This document shows positions 36,481 to 48,890 of a stretch of DNA of 64,000 nt, in pieces; position 1 is the stretch's first letter, and each line of letters begins with the position of its first letter. The notes beneath the pieces are model-generated. The model was not told the DNA's origin and made no database searches. It saw nothing but the letters and a program-made list of their open reading frames with translations. A program made the translations under genes and the position numbers. Where the stretch lies: NCBI GenBank assembly GCA_028583605.1, contig CM053335.1:17048053-17112052 (forward strand). The letters are read 5' to 3'. This DNA comes from Dastarcus helophoroides (Eukaryota > Arthropoda > Insecta > Coleoptera > Bothrideridae).

Positions 36481-38110
36481 GATTTTAACGTTAAAGTAAA
36501 CGGTTCATAAAAAAGATCGAACTTTTTTTTTGCAAATTTAAGCACCGCATCTCTAGACTCGAATTTAATCAATTTTTGACGAAAATGTGGAGATTTTCGG
36601 ACGAAAATTGGAAAGTTTAAATTAGGAATTCTTGGAAAAATTTCGAAAATTGTAGATACATGTTTGGAATTTCTTAGATTTTCATTTGTTTTTTTAATCG
36701 AAATCGCGATTATCACTAGTAATTGTAAAAACAATTTAAAAATTTTTAGTTTGGTTTTGATATTTTGAAAAATCGTCGGAAACAAACAAAAAATTGAACA
36801 CTTCGAAGTTTTGATCTTTTTTTTTGGTTAAAATTCAGATTAAGCTCCGATATTGGAATTTAAAAATTTTGAGTCTATACTCGATATTTTGAAAAATAGT
36901 CGAAAACGAAAAAAAATTGAACACTTCGAAGTTTTGATATATTTTTTTTTTTGGTTAAAATTCAGATTTAGCTCCGACATTGTAATTGAATTATAAAATT
37001 CCAAGTTTACACTTGAAATTATAGAAACAGTCAAAATGTCGAAGAAAAATTGAACATTTGTTAAATAATTTGAAAATCTCGAAATTTTGAGGTTTCTTTT
37101 GCTTGAAATTTCGATTTTTGAGTAAAAGATCTATCAAATTTCTTCTATTTTAACTTCGATATTAAAATATTTAAGAAAAAATATTAGGAATTCCAAATTT
37201 TGAATTTTTAAGAATAAATCTATCAAAATAAAAATCTTATAAGCATCAAAATGATTGAACTGTTATATTCGAAAATTCAATTTTCAATTGAAATCGGAAT
37301 TTAAAATTAGTAACTTCAAGTTTATTATTTCAATCTCGAGTTTAATTTCGAAAATTTAAATCTCCTTGAAATATCAATCAATATTTCGACTTAAATCTTG
37401 AATGTTTATTAATTGTATTTAACATTTCTACGACCCACTTTGAAAATATTTAAATTTTTAATTATAAATAAAATCCATAACTATTAAACTTTATTAACGA
37501 TAAAAATGCAACAAAATTTCAAAATTGTTGCCTTTTTATTCATTAATAAAGTTTAATAGTTATAAATATTAAAGAATTTCACGAAGTAAGGGTTCGAAAA
37601 TGTCAATAAATAAAATGTTAAATAAAATTAATAAACATAAAGAGTTTACCATGAAGAATAATTAAATCTTGAAATTACAATATTTAGTAATCTTAGACTT
37701 TTAAATACGTCGTTTTCAGAAGCAATACATTTTAATACAAATTCGAAGATGAAAATTTTGAATCAAAAAAACAAATCTTTTAAAGACATCCCAAGTTTAA
37801 ATTTAAAATTTTTCTTTTTTTACCCAAGATTTTGACTTTTGTCGAACTTAATTTCCATTTTTTGTTGTTGAAAATTTGCATCTTATCTCTCGACTCTTCA
37901 TTTAAAACTTTCAACTTCAAAGTAAACATTTTACAAAAAAGTAGCAAAAAAAAATCATCGAAATTCAAATTTTAAAGTCGAAGTTTCAATAAATTAAAAT
38001 TCCAAGCGTTTTAAAAATGTTTGGCAACTGTCAAAATTTAGCCTTTTGCTGCGAAATTTTTCTTCCTAACATATGAAGAAAATTAGACACTCAAAACGTT
38101 AAAAGAACTC
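36481..38110. other. AT-rich AAATTTCG-type sequence, no recognised gene
   Basis: Low-complexity sequence. A diverged tandem dimer of about 122 bp is visible at 36775-36960 (AAATTGAACACTTCGAAGTT repeated). No coding frame is supported. Confidence 0.55.
37477..37563. repeat. Inverted repeat with perfect 21-bp arms
   Basis: ATAACTATTAAACTTTATTAA at 37477-37497 pairs perfectly with 37543-37563. The pairing continues imperfectly inward (GATAAAAATGCAACAA against TTGTTGCCTTTTTATT), giving a hairpin of nearly 90 nt. Confidence 0.8.
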
Positions 38111-40822
38111 GAATGTCTCAATGGAATTTTTAATTAGATTTGTTTACATTAATAGCAATAGCTTGGCCGTTATAAAAACGGATAAACGTGCACTTCGCTC
38201 GAATGAAAGATTTACAGCTTCTGATCGTATTCTTGACAGAATTTTAATTAGACTGAACCAACGTTTGAATAAGCATAGTTTATCAGCAAATTCGTCTTCG
38301 GGTGCTGCCATGAAACTCTACACTTGTCAAAACAAATTGTCGATAGATGAAATCCGCACATCTGGTTAACACCAACCTCATAGTCATCATCTCGTACCAG
38401 AAATTATTCTCGAGTTGGCCTTTAAATGAAAAACTTAGACGTAATCAGATTGTCTAAATTTAACACAAAATCTGTTATGTTTTCCTGAAACTGGGCGACA
38501 AGCTGTATATTTTTGCAATCATCAATAAATGTTCCCGTTTTATATTGGAATATAAGCAAACACCAAATATTGGTTAACGATCTTTAGTGGATCGTAAAGT
38601 ATCGATTTAATCTCGACGATCGCCGCCCAACGTCGAAGCAGATGACCAGATGAGAGAAAGTAAAAAATATGCGACTCGAGCGCCGAAACTGGATCCAGAC
38701 CCAAATAAAACAAAACTGTTACAAAGCCGAGTGCAAAAATTTAAGTTGCATCATAACCCGTTTCTTTTCTTGATGGTCTGCTGGAATGCTGAGGATGACG
38801 TCATCAAATTATAAGCGAAGGCAGCTCAAGCCATTTCATTTGAAGCCGTTGGGTTCAAAAGGGAAAAATTTAGATTTGAAATTGTCGAAATAAAAGTCGA
38901 ATTCGAAAATAAATTTAAAATTTTGAGATTTTTTTCAGTATCCAAATATAAGTTTTGATTCGAAATGTTGAGTTTTTTTGAAGTGACTACTAATTCGAGG
39001 AGCGATTTTTGATAGGAGAAAATCTTACGGTTTCGCGTCAACTTCATTAGCGTGAAGGTGATGTGAAACGTTAAACGTTGGCGTGCCCCAATGTTAACAG
39101 TACGAGTAGCTACGAGTAAGACGCGCAATGTAACGAAATTTCTTAGTTTCAAGTTTTCACGTCTGACGGCAGTCCTCATGAAAACTGTATTTATTTAATT
39201 CTGATTGTGAACCAAATTTTTTTTCACTAACATTTTGTCTTCAACTCAAAATATAGACTATTTTGATTTTGTTTTTTTTAATTTCGACATTAATCTTAAA
39301 GCTCCAGTTTTGTATCGAAATTCTGCATTTCGTAATATCAGGTTTTCATTCAAAATGTCGTTGTAATTTTTTCTTGGTTGGAATCAGATGTAGATATAGT
39401 CGACAACCAAGCCGAGAATTGTATGAATCCCACTCGAACGATTTATGTGGTTTGTGTTGTTAATTTGACAGTTCAACTTATCAAATAGCGATTTCGATAC
39501 ACTTTGCATATAAATTGATTTTTTTTTACAACTTAATCACGATGATTGTTTGCCTGAATTGACAGCACCGACAGTAGTCATTTTATTTGGTGGTGCAACA
39601 CTGAAAACTTAGTTTCCTCTGATCTTACAGTTGCCAGGTTATTTAATGGCAAAACGCTTTGAATTATTCTAATGTTATTTCCATAAATATTTATTCGTGA
39701 TTTTATTTTTGAAGGACGTTTTACATCTGGTAACACCTACAACGTATGGTTTTTACACTCAACCGACACAGAGATCTTCACATGACCTCACGCTGACAAA
39801 TGACCTATAAAACTTTTTTAATGCACCATAAAATTTATCATTCGAAATAGACATTAGTCTATGCAAATGCGCTCTTCATTAACAACTAAGTTTAATCTTA
39901 CGTCTAATTCAACCTAATTTTGAATTCGATAAAAAAATTGTTCGTGCGAATATGGAACGGATGCGACGATACTCGAACGAAATGTGTGTCAGACGGTTTA
40001 GGATAAGATTTTATGGGAACTTGGAAATTGCACTTCTGAGGTCAGATTAAAAATAAATCAAATTAAAATATTAACAATATTACCATATATGGTAATGAGG
40101 TCAGAAAAGATCGTGTGCACGTTCGTCGGCAACTCATGAAATATAACGTTATCAATGACATAATTTGTTGGTCTTATATTATTGCGAATCTAAAACTTAA
40201 CTCGGTGATGCACAATTAATGAATTCTATGAAATTGCGTCTATATTTAGTCCATTTTGTAATATTCGCAGCATCTTTATCTAGGGAAAGCCTAATTAAAA
40301 CGAATGTGAACTTTGCAATGTAAAACTGAAAGTGATTTTGCCAATATTGGTTTGTCCATGCTTTTATTTGATTTTTTGGAGCAAAGAAAGTAAATAGTTT
40401 TTTATTGTTGTTGTTGATTTTTGGACTCTTTACAGAGAAGAGCATAGAATTGATTCACTTTTTTATATGCTTTGAATAAAAAAAAGGAATAGTTTTTTTT
40501 ATTTTGTTGCTTTCAAATTAATGCATATTTGAATTTATTCTGGGAATTTCGACTTTTTGGTCAAAATTCAGATTTTACCCTTTCAATTTTGAATACAGTT
40601 TCACAGGGTGCAACTTGAAAGAGATGAATTTCGAGTACAACGTCGACTTTTGGTCAAGAAACGTAAAAAGTTTAAACTCGAAATTTTGGCACTTTTGGAA
40701 ACTCGAAGTTACGAAAAAAACTAAAACTATCGATAAAGAAATAAATCAAAATCATTTGAAACGTTTAAAATTTGGAATTTAAGTAGAAGATTGATGAAAA
40801 CAAGGAAATTTTGAGATATTTC
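38111..40822. other. Unique sequence without recognised gene
   Basis: The plus-strand frame 38121-38369 and minus-strand frame 38826-39179 have no recognised domain. A perfect CREB/ATF palindrome ATGACGTCAT lies at about 38799-38808 in a less AT-rich stretch (38560-38830). Confidence 0.5.
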
Positions 40823-40924
40823 AATTGTTTTGTCACGAAATATTCTCTAAAATTCACAAATGCCTCTTGGTCCATCGAACGCAAACTGATTTTGTTATAA
40901 AAAGTTGGGTATTTGGTGATTCAT
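40823..40924 (-). repeat. Inverted monomer of the 26.7-29.8 kb satellite
   Basis: The reverse complement reads AATCACCAAATACCCAACTT ... GAATTTTAGAGAATATTTCG, matching satellite monomers. It abuts the start of pentanucleotide array 3. Confidence 0.8.
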
Positions 40925-43900
40925 CTCTTTTCTCTTCCTTTATCTTCTCTTTCTATCTCCTCTCTTCCCTTTCCACATCTTCTATTCTCTTTCCGTTTCT
41001 TCTCTTCTCTTCCGCTCTCTTCTCCTCTCACTTCTTTTGTTCTCATCTTTACTCTTCTCATCTCTTCTTTTTGCATCTTTTTCTTCCATCTATTTTCTTC
41101 CCATCTCTTTACATCTTTTCTCTTCCCATTCCTTCTGTTCTCTTTCCATCTCATCTCTTTTTTTCCCATCTCTTCCCTTCCCACCTCTTTTCTTCTCTTC
41201 CCATCTCTTGTTTCCTCTTCTCATCTCTTCTCTTCCTATCTCTTTTCTTCCCTTCCCATCTTTTCTCTCCTCTTCGTTTCTCATTTCTTCTCGTCCCATC
41301 TTTTTTCTTCCCAACTTTTCTCTCCCCATCTCGTCTCTTCTCTTCGTATCGCTTCTCTTCTCTTCGTATCGCTTCTCTTCCCTTCCCATATTTTCTCTTC
41401 TCTTCCCGTTTCTTCTCTTCTCTTCCCACCTCCTCTCTTCTCTTCCAATCTCTTCTCTTCCCATCTCTTCTCTTCTCTTCCGATCTCTTCTCTTCTCACT
41501 TCTTTTGTTCTCATCTTTACTCTTCTCATCTCTTCTCTTCGCATCTGTTCCCTTCCCATCACTTCCCTTCCCATCTCTTTTTTTCTCTTCTCCTCCTATC
41601 TTCTTTCTTCCCTTCTCATATGTATACCATCTCTTTTTTTTCTATCTTTTCCATTCCCATATCTTCTCTCCTTTTCTTTTCTCATTTCTTCTCTTCCCAT
41701 TTCTTTTCTTCCCATCTTTTCTCTTTTCATTTCTTATATTCCCACCTCTTCTCATCTCTCTTCTTCTCTTCTCTTCTCTTCTCTTCTCTTTATTTCTCTT
41801 CCTATCTCGTATCTTTTCTTCCTATCTCTTCTCTTCTCTTCCCTTCTTTTCTCTTCTCATTTCATCCCTTCTCTTCCTATCTCTTTTCTTCTCTTCCCAT
41901 CTCTTATTTTCTCTTTCCATCTCCTCTCTTCTCTTCTCTTCCTCTCTGGTTTCTTCTCTTCTCTTCTGGTCCTCTCTCTTCTCTTCTCTTCTCTTCTTCT
42001 TTCTTTCTCTTCTCTTCTCTTCTTTCTCTTCCCATCCCGTCTCGTCCTATCTCTTCTCTTTTTCCATCTCTTATTTTCTCTTCTCTTCTCTTCTCTTCTC
42101 TTCTCTTCTCTTCTCTTCCATCTCTTCTTTTCTCTTCTCTTCTCTTCTCTTCTCTTCTCTTCTCTTCTCTTCTCTTCTCTTCTCTCTCTTCTCTTCTCTT
42201 CTCTTCTCTTCTCTCTCTTCTCTTCTCTTCTCTTCTCTTCTCTTCTCTTCTCTTCTCTTCTCTTCTCTTCTCTTCTCTTCTCTTCTCTTCTCTTCTCTTC
42301 TCATTCTCTTCTCTTCTCTTTCTCTTCTCTTCTCTATCTCTTCTCTTCTCTTCTCTTCTCTTCTCTTCTCTTCTCTTCTCTCTCTTCTCTTCTCTTCTTC
42401 TTTCTCTTCTCTTCTTCCTTCTCTTTCTCTTCTCTTCTCTTCTCTTCCTCTTTCTCTTCTCTTCTCTTCCATCTTTCTCTTCTCTTCTCTTCTCTTCTCT
42501 TCTCTTCTCTTCTCTTCTCCTTCTCTTCTCTTCTCTTCTCTTCTCTTCTCTTCTCTTCTCTTCTCTTCTCTTCTCTTCTCTTCTCTTCTCTTCTCTTCTC
42601 TTCTCTTCTCTTCTCTTCTCTTCTCTTCTCTTCTCTTCTCTCTCTTCTCTTCTCTTCTCTTCTCTTCTCTTCTCTTCTCTTCTCTTCTCTTCTCTTCCCT
42701 CTTACTCTCTCTTCTCTTCTCTTCTCTTCTCTTCTCTTCTCTTCTCTTCTCTCTTCTCTCTCTTCTCTTCTCTTCTCTTCTCTTCTCTTCTCTTCTCTTC
42801 TCTTCTCTTCTCTTCTCTTCTCTTCTCTTCTCTTCTCTTCTCTTCTCTTCTCTAGTCTCTTCTCTTCACGTCTCTTCTTCTTCTCTTCCAATATTTCTCT
42901 TCTCTCCCCATTTTCTTCTTCCTTGCATCTTCTCTTTTTCTCTTTATCTCCCACTTTCTTCTCCCTTGCTCTTCTCTTTTTTCTCTCTAGTCCTAGCGTT
43001 TTTCTTCTCTTCCAATCTCTTCTCTTCTCTTCTTTCTCTTTCTTCTCTTCTCCTTCTCTTCTCTCTCTTCTCTTCTCTCTATTCTCTTCTCTCTCTTCTC
43101 TTCTCTTCTCCTTCTCTTCTCTTCTCCTTCTCTTCTCTTTCTTTCTTCTCTTCTCTCTCTTCTCTTCTCTCCTCTTCTATTCTCTTCTCTTCCTCTTCTC
43201 TCTTTCTCTTTCTCTTCCTCTTCTCTTCTCTTCTATTCTCTTCTTTCTCTTCTCTTCTCTTTCTCTTCTCTTCTCTCTCTTCTCTTCTTCTTCTCTTCTC
43301 TTCTCTTCTCTTCTCTTCTCTTCTCTTCTCTTTCTCTTCTCTTCTCTTCTCTTCTGTCTCTTCTCTTCTCTTCTCTTCTCTTCTCTTCTCTCTTCTTCTC
43401 TTCTCTTACGTCTTCTCTTCTCTTCTCTTCTCTTCTCTTCTCTTCTCTTCTCTTCTCTTCTCTTCTCTTCTCTTCTCTTCTCTTCTCTTCTCTTCTCTTC
43501 TCTTCTCTTCTTCTCTCTTCTCTTCCTCTTCTCTTCTCTTCCTCTTCTCTTCTCTTCTCTTCTCTTCTCTTCTCTTCTCTCTTTTCTCTTCTCTTCTCTT
43601 TCTCTTTTCTTTTTTTCTCTTTTCTTCTCTTCCCATCTTTCTTCTTCCTTGCTCTTCTCTTCTTTCTCTTCTTTTCTCTTCCTATCTCTTTTCTTCTCTT
43701 TCCATCTGGTCTCTTCTCTTCCCATCTCCTATTTTCCCTTCCCATCTCTCTCTTATCTTCTCTTCTTTCCTCTCTTTCTTCTCTTCTTTTCTTTTCTCTT
43801 CTTTCCCCTTCTCTTTTTTTCTTTCCTCTTCTCTTCTTCTCTTTTCTCGTCTCTTCTGTTTCTATCTCTTCTCTTCTCTTCCATCTTTCTTCTTGCTTGC

Positions 43901-44584
43901 TCTCTCTTTCTTTCTCTTCTCTTCTTTTCTCTTCCTATCTCTTTTCTTCTCTTTCCATCTCGTCTCTTCTCTTCCCATCTTGTATTTTCTCTTCCCATCT
44001 CTTCTCTCTCTTCCATCTCTCTCTCTCTTCTGTTCTCTTCTTTTCTCTACTTTTTTCTCTTCCCATTTCGTTTCTTTTCTTCCTATCTCTTCTCTTCTCT
44101 TTCCATCTCTTTTTTTGTCTTCCCATCTCCTTTTTTCCATCTCCCTTTTTTCCTTCTCTTCTCTTTTTTTCTGTTCCCATCTCGTCTCTTCTCTTCCTAT
44201 CTCTTCTCTTCTATTTTCTTCTCTTCCCATCTTTTATTTTCTCATCCCATCTATTCTCTTCTCATCTCTCTTCTTCTCTTCTCTTCTTTCTCTTCTCTTC
44301 TTCTCTTCTCTTCTTTTCTCTTCTCTTCTTCTTTTCTCTTCTCTTCCTATCTCGTTTCTTCTTTTCCTATCTCTTCTCTTTCCATCTCTTATTTTCTCTT
44401 CTGATCACTTCTCTTCCCAACTCTCTTCTTCTTTTTCTCTTCTCTTCTTTTGTCTTCCCACCTCGTCTCTTTTCTTCCTATCTCTTCTCTTCCCATCTCT
44501 TATTTTCTCTTCCCATCTGTGCTCTTCTCATCTCTCTTCTTCTCTTCTCTTCTTTTCTCTTCTCTTTTCTTCTCTTCTCTTCAT
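40925..44584 (+). repeat. (TTCTC)n pentanucleotide array 3, about 3.7 kb
   Basis: This is the largest of the three arrays. The core (about 42060-43610) is nearly pure. Left and right thirds are peppered with CCCATCTC, CCTATCTC and TTTCCATCTC variants. Leu/Phe/Ser-rich frames reach about 1200 codons in two plus-strand registers, with Arg/Glu/Lys-rich frames opposite; all follow from the 5-bp unit lacking stops and are not genes. Confidence 0.97.
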
Positions 44585-45870
44585 GGGAAAACAATTACCA
44601 TATGTACCATCGAACACTCAATTGTTTAACATGAGATTATTTTGCCTATGATTCTTCAAGAAGAAAATATTAGTGACAAAACAATTGATATACCCATGAA
44701 ATACCAAATATCCAAAATTTTAGTCCAAAACTGTTTTGATCAGAATTCTCGATGAGAACATTTTCTGATTTTAGGGAACATTTCGTGGGAAAACAACTGC
44801 AATATTATGAATCATCAAATACCTAACTTTTTAACACAATATTATTTTGTCTGTGGACTTCCAAGAGCACATTTATGCATTTTAGGGTATTTTTTGTGAC
44901 CCAACAATTGAAATACTAAGGAAATACTAAGTTAATGAACCACTAAGCACTCAGCACTAAGCACTCAGCGTTTTAGCTTCAAATTATTTTGATCAAGATT
45001 CTCCATTTGCACGACTTTAAGAGACCTCATAGAAAAACCAATTATCAAATGTACCACCAAACACCCAACGTTTTAGCACAACATTATTTTATCCATAATT
45101 CTTCCAGAAGAGAATGTTTTCTGGCAAAACAATTGAAATACTGATGAACTACCAACGTCTAAAATTTTAACCCAAAATCATTTTGATTGGGTAATCTCAG
45201 GAAACTTGTAGGGATTTGGACAGGTCACTGTCTGATTAAGCAAACACCTCCACAGAATGCGAATTATAAACGACCCGAGTTGTAGAGAGTGTTGAGAAGA
45301 AGACGAGAGTGTTGAGTGATGTGTCACTGCTCGGCACTAGCAACAATCAGAGGCTCCACGCTGGGGGACTTCTGGCCTAGTGTGGCCAGTTTGAAAGAGG
45401 CGCATCAGTTTCTCAACAAGGTTGGGTGGCTGAATGATGGCCTAGTGTGGCCAGTTTAAGAGAGGCGCATCCAAGGGACGTTCTTCAGTTTCTCAACAAG
45501 GTTGGGTGGCTGAATGATGGCCTAGTGCTGGCCAGTTTAAGAAGAGGCGCATCCAAGGGACGTTCTTCAGTTTCTTAACAAGGTTGGGTGGCTGAATGAA
45601 TGACCAAGGACACCTCAATCACGGGGATAGCATAACTGGACCCGGAAAGGGTGGCCCAAGCGCTGGCCTAAACTTTAGGCAACCCACAACGTCCAGAATC
45701 CATTTTGATTAGGATCTCCTATGAGAACATTTTCTGATTTTAGGGAATATTTCATGGCAAAACAATTGCAATACTGATGAAATACTAAATACTCGACTTT
45801 TTAACACAATATCAGTTTCGTTTGTGGACCTCCAAGAGTACATTTGTGAATTTTAGAGAATGTTATGTTG
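44585..45870 (+). repeat. Satellite monomers (26.7-29.8 kb family), interrupted
   Basis: Monomers with GGGAAAACAATTACCATATG, TTTTGATCAGAATTCTCGAT and AATACCTAACTTTTTAACA run from 44585 to about 45205 and resume at about 45690. The interruption is a less AT-rich block described separately. Confidence 0.85.
45205..45690. repeat. Foreign block with 80-bp triplicate inside the satellite
   Basis: About 485 bp of more balanced composition, flanked by satellite TTTTGATT(G/A)GG on both sides. It contains three tandem units starting TGGCCTAGTGYGGCCAGTTT (45373, 45438, 45518) with TCTCAACAAGGTTGGGTGGC. The first unit lacks CCAAGGGACGTTCTT. Probably an inserted element fragment; class unknown. Confidence 0.7.
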
Positions 45871-46450
45871 AAAAAATTCCAAATTATTCAGAACATGCCC
45901 AAAATGGTACATTTGTATATCCGAGGTCTATAACTTTCATTATTTTTAATTTTTTCCCTTAAAAGGTGTAATTTTGTTCTATGGTTCGTAATGACATTAA
46001 GGGTAAATAATATGTACTTTTCAATCATACGTTAGAGATAAAATGATGCAGCGTTACGTAATATTACTTAATCGCCACCCAAGAGGATAATTGCTTTAAT
46101 ATGCGAAATGTGTACGACTTCTTTCCATTTCTCATGTTTGCTTCAGCGTAAATGCGGATTTATTTTGCGGCATAATTGATAATTGCATGTTTACGGAGCA
46201 CGCGAACGCTGTTATCGCTCACAGATGGTCGTTTTGCTTCCTTATCGCTCACAGCTTAACTTCGAATCTGCGAGCCAAAGGTCAATTCTGTTTCTACGAT
46301 TTTGCCATACCATGACATGTACTGGCATAAATCTTAGATTTTTACCAGTTTTTGCAGCGGGAAACCATTTCAAAATAAAAAAATCCTATTCGAATTCGGG
46401 CCATAAATTGATGCAAATATTAGAATGATTCGAACTAATACATCCTATAC
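45871..46450. other. Unique sequence without recognised gene
   Basis: The plus-strand frame 46183-46428 has no recognised domain. Confidence 0.5.
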
Positions 46451-46729
46451 TAGACTCAGCATAAATTGAAATACAGAACTTGTCCCCTGAAACCAAGAAA
46501 GATTAAAAAACACAACAAAGGTACTGGCTAACGCGTTTCGACAGCCAAGCTGTCATCTTCAGAGAGAAACTGTTTCTCTCTGAAGATGACAGCTTGGCTG
46601 TCGAAACGCGTTAGCCAGCAACCTTTGTTGTGTTTTTTAATCTTTCTTGGTTTCAGGGGACAAGTTCTGTATTTCAATTTTTGAAAATAACCAAGGACCA
46701 GTCAGTTCCATCAAACATAGACTTAGCAT
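46451..46729. mobile_element. Hammerhead-like small element, copy 7 (near-perfect fold-back)
   Basis: The element is 46463-46717 between TAGACTCAGCAT and TAGACTTAGCAT (11 of 12 identical). The left arm (46464-46570) and right arm (46572-46680) are almost exact reverse complements around a single base, so each strand carries a core. The right arm continues as the element tail to GTTCCATCAAACA. Within the core, AGAGCAACC is changed to AGCCAGCAACC, weakening stem I. The near-identity of the arms indicates recent origin. Confidence 0.85.
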
Positions 46730-48113
46730 CTAAAGAAGGAAATAGTTACATATTAGAATTTCGTAAGAAATGAAGGAGATGGTTATAGTGGGCATTGTTG
46801 CACGATTTCATCGCACGCAGGGAAGTTTTTTACATTATCGCTTAGTTCTTTCACGGATGCAGATAACGTAGTTTGGACATTTTCGAGCACTGCCGAAAAT
46901 ATTGGAGGCAAAGTACCACTTGTAGATTTGAATGGTGGGTTTTAGTTGTCTTTATTCATTCGACCAACTGCAACCAACTGAGTCCTTTTGTTAATGATGA
47001 TTAATTATTTGCACATCTTCATTTTTTTTTTGTATATCGAACTTGTGTTTTGCTGGCCCAAAAGAGATACAACAGTTGTGCCGCAGCTCTGCATTATCTA
47101 GCGATGTCTTGCACGTTAATATGATGATTCAATTCCCTTTCAAGAAGTTTTCAGGGCATTTTCCGCGAAAGTTGGCAACAGTGTCGCGCGCCAGTAAAGT
47201 AATTTGATAAACAATTATCGAATGAATCGATTAATGTTCAATGAAAAATTAATCATTGCTTAATAAAATGTTTAACTACTTGGCAATTTGCTTTGTGGAA
47301 AGCTGTCTATTTAAGCGCAACAAAAGCCAACCATAAATCAGGGTTGCACTTTGTTAAAGGCTTATAAAAATTAAATCTAAGTACTGCTGTAAGTAATACG
47401 TTGATGGAATTTAATATACTATTTCACTCGGGCATTGTTTTGCTAGAGTTATAAATAATTCTGACACAACTCTCACATGTGGTTGTTCTCTGTATATTAT
47501 TAAATTTATTGCTTCGAAAACAATGATTATTGCTATTTTTAACAGACTTATTGCATTTCAGCTAACGCTTAAAGTGTCCGTGGTAATTTCTAAAGAGGGA
47601 AGTCGTACCAACTACCTAATGAACTAACGAACCTAATGAACTAAACGAGAACGATTAAGAAATCACTATTGACACATCTCGTATTTCTCTAATCTTAGAC
47701 GTATTTAACAGTCAGTTGGTTGGATTCTAGTATTGTTCGCCAAGATAGTAATCGAATAGACAACCTAGACCCCACTAATGCAACCTTTTAAACCTCTATG
47801 GTGAATTATACGTAGCTGTACCAGCAACAGCTTATAGAGTTGACTGGCAACAGCTGACACCATTGTCGTTTAGCAGAACCGGTCACTCTGGAAAAGCCCA
47901 GAGAAATCCTAAACCAGCAACCACTCACCAAAACCGGTTTTTGGTTGCTAAACCCTCAATCTGATAAATTTTCAAACCTGTTGCTCAAGAGAGTAAGCTC
48001 AAGATAGCTCAAGAGCTCAAGAGAGTAAGCACTATTACATAAGCGTAACAAGGAGGGGGTTGTATGTATCCAAAAAATTGTTCTCCATCAAAACTTTTCC
48101 ATGAATCATTCTC
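46730..48113. other. Unique sequence without recognised gene
   Basis: Nothing supported. Confidence 0.5.
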
Positions 48114-48232
48114 CTACACTAGTACTAGTAGTACTAGTGTAGTAGTACTGTACTAGTAGTACTATACTAGTAGTACTATACTAGTAGTACTATACCGATG
48201 GTATTATACTAGTAGTACTATACTAGTAGTAG
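48114..48232 (+). repeat. Palindromic ACTAGTAGTACTAT minisatellite
   Basis: About eight copies of a 14-16 bp unit built from ACTAGT and AGTACT palindromes. It can fold into many alternative hairpins. Confidence 0.9.
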
Positions 48233-48890
48233 ATTTCTTACAATTGGTCACCAATAGAAACAATACGTTCTTAAACAGTTCAGAATCTTCATCATGTTTC
48301 ATAATCACATCTTCACCAGGAATAGCTTTTGGTGTGTTTGGTTCTACCGTCGTTATTGTCAAACATTAGTCCATTGACTAGTTGGAGATTTACATAATTT
48401 GCCTGTCACGTGTTTATTCAATGCCACTCAAGCGAATATGTGTTAAATAGCTATCAAACTTCGTCTGTATGTAAATGCAACAGAAATAGACATAGGTTAA
48501 GTGTGGCTAGCGTTTTGTCTCTTGGACCAATTATTGATAATTTAAAGGTTGTGACACACATCACTGACATATTTAAATGCACATGTTTGACTCCGAATTC
48601 ATAAAGAGTTAACAAGATGATATACATTAGCAGCGGCGTGGCTAGGAACCAATAGGCTTAGTGCAAGATATTTTTAAAAATTTTCGACTCTTAGATACTT
48701 TCCAGAGGCGTCAATTTTTGTTATTTTTTATCTCACTACATCTTATTATCAGTGGCGGCTGTGGAACTGCAGCACCCCCAATTTCGCTTACGAGTTTGTG
48801 TCTCAAAATTTTTTGAACACTTTTCATTACACAATTTTTTGTAGAAATTTTAAATTTTCTCTGATTACTTTTTATAGAAATTTTAGGTTT
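48233..48890. other. Unique sequence with a lone hAT-like terminus
   Basis: CAGTGGCGGCTGTGGAAC at 48750 resembles the terminus of the element at 55653, but no partner end or target duplication was found, so no element is called. No gene. Confidence 0.4.

Noticed and set aside
40825..44651. Very long Leu/Phe/Ser-rich frames (up to about 1200 codons) and opposing Arg/Glu/Lys-rich frames in the pentanucleotide arrays, also at 30492-31724 and 35065-36510
   Set aside because: A 5-bp TTCTC repeat has no stop codon in any register, so all frames stay open; composition is wholly dictated by the repeat.
48631..48790. hAT-like element starting at CAGCGGCGTGGCTAGG (48631) or CAGTGGCGGCTGTGG (48750)
   Set aside because: No matching opposite terminus or 8-bp target duplication was found for either.
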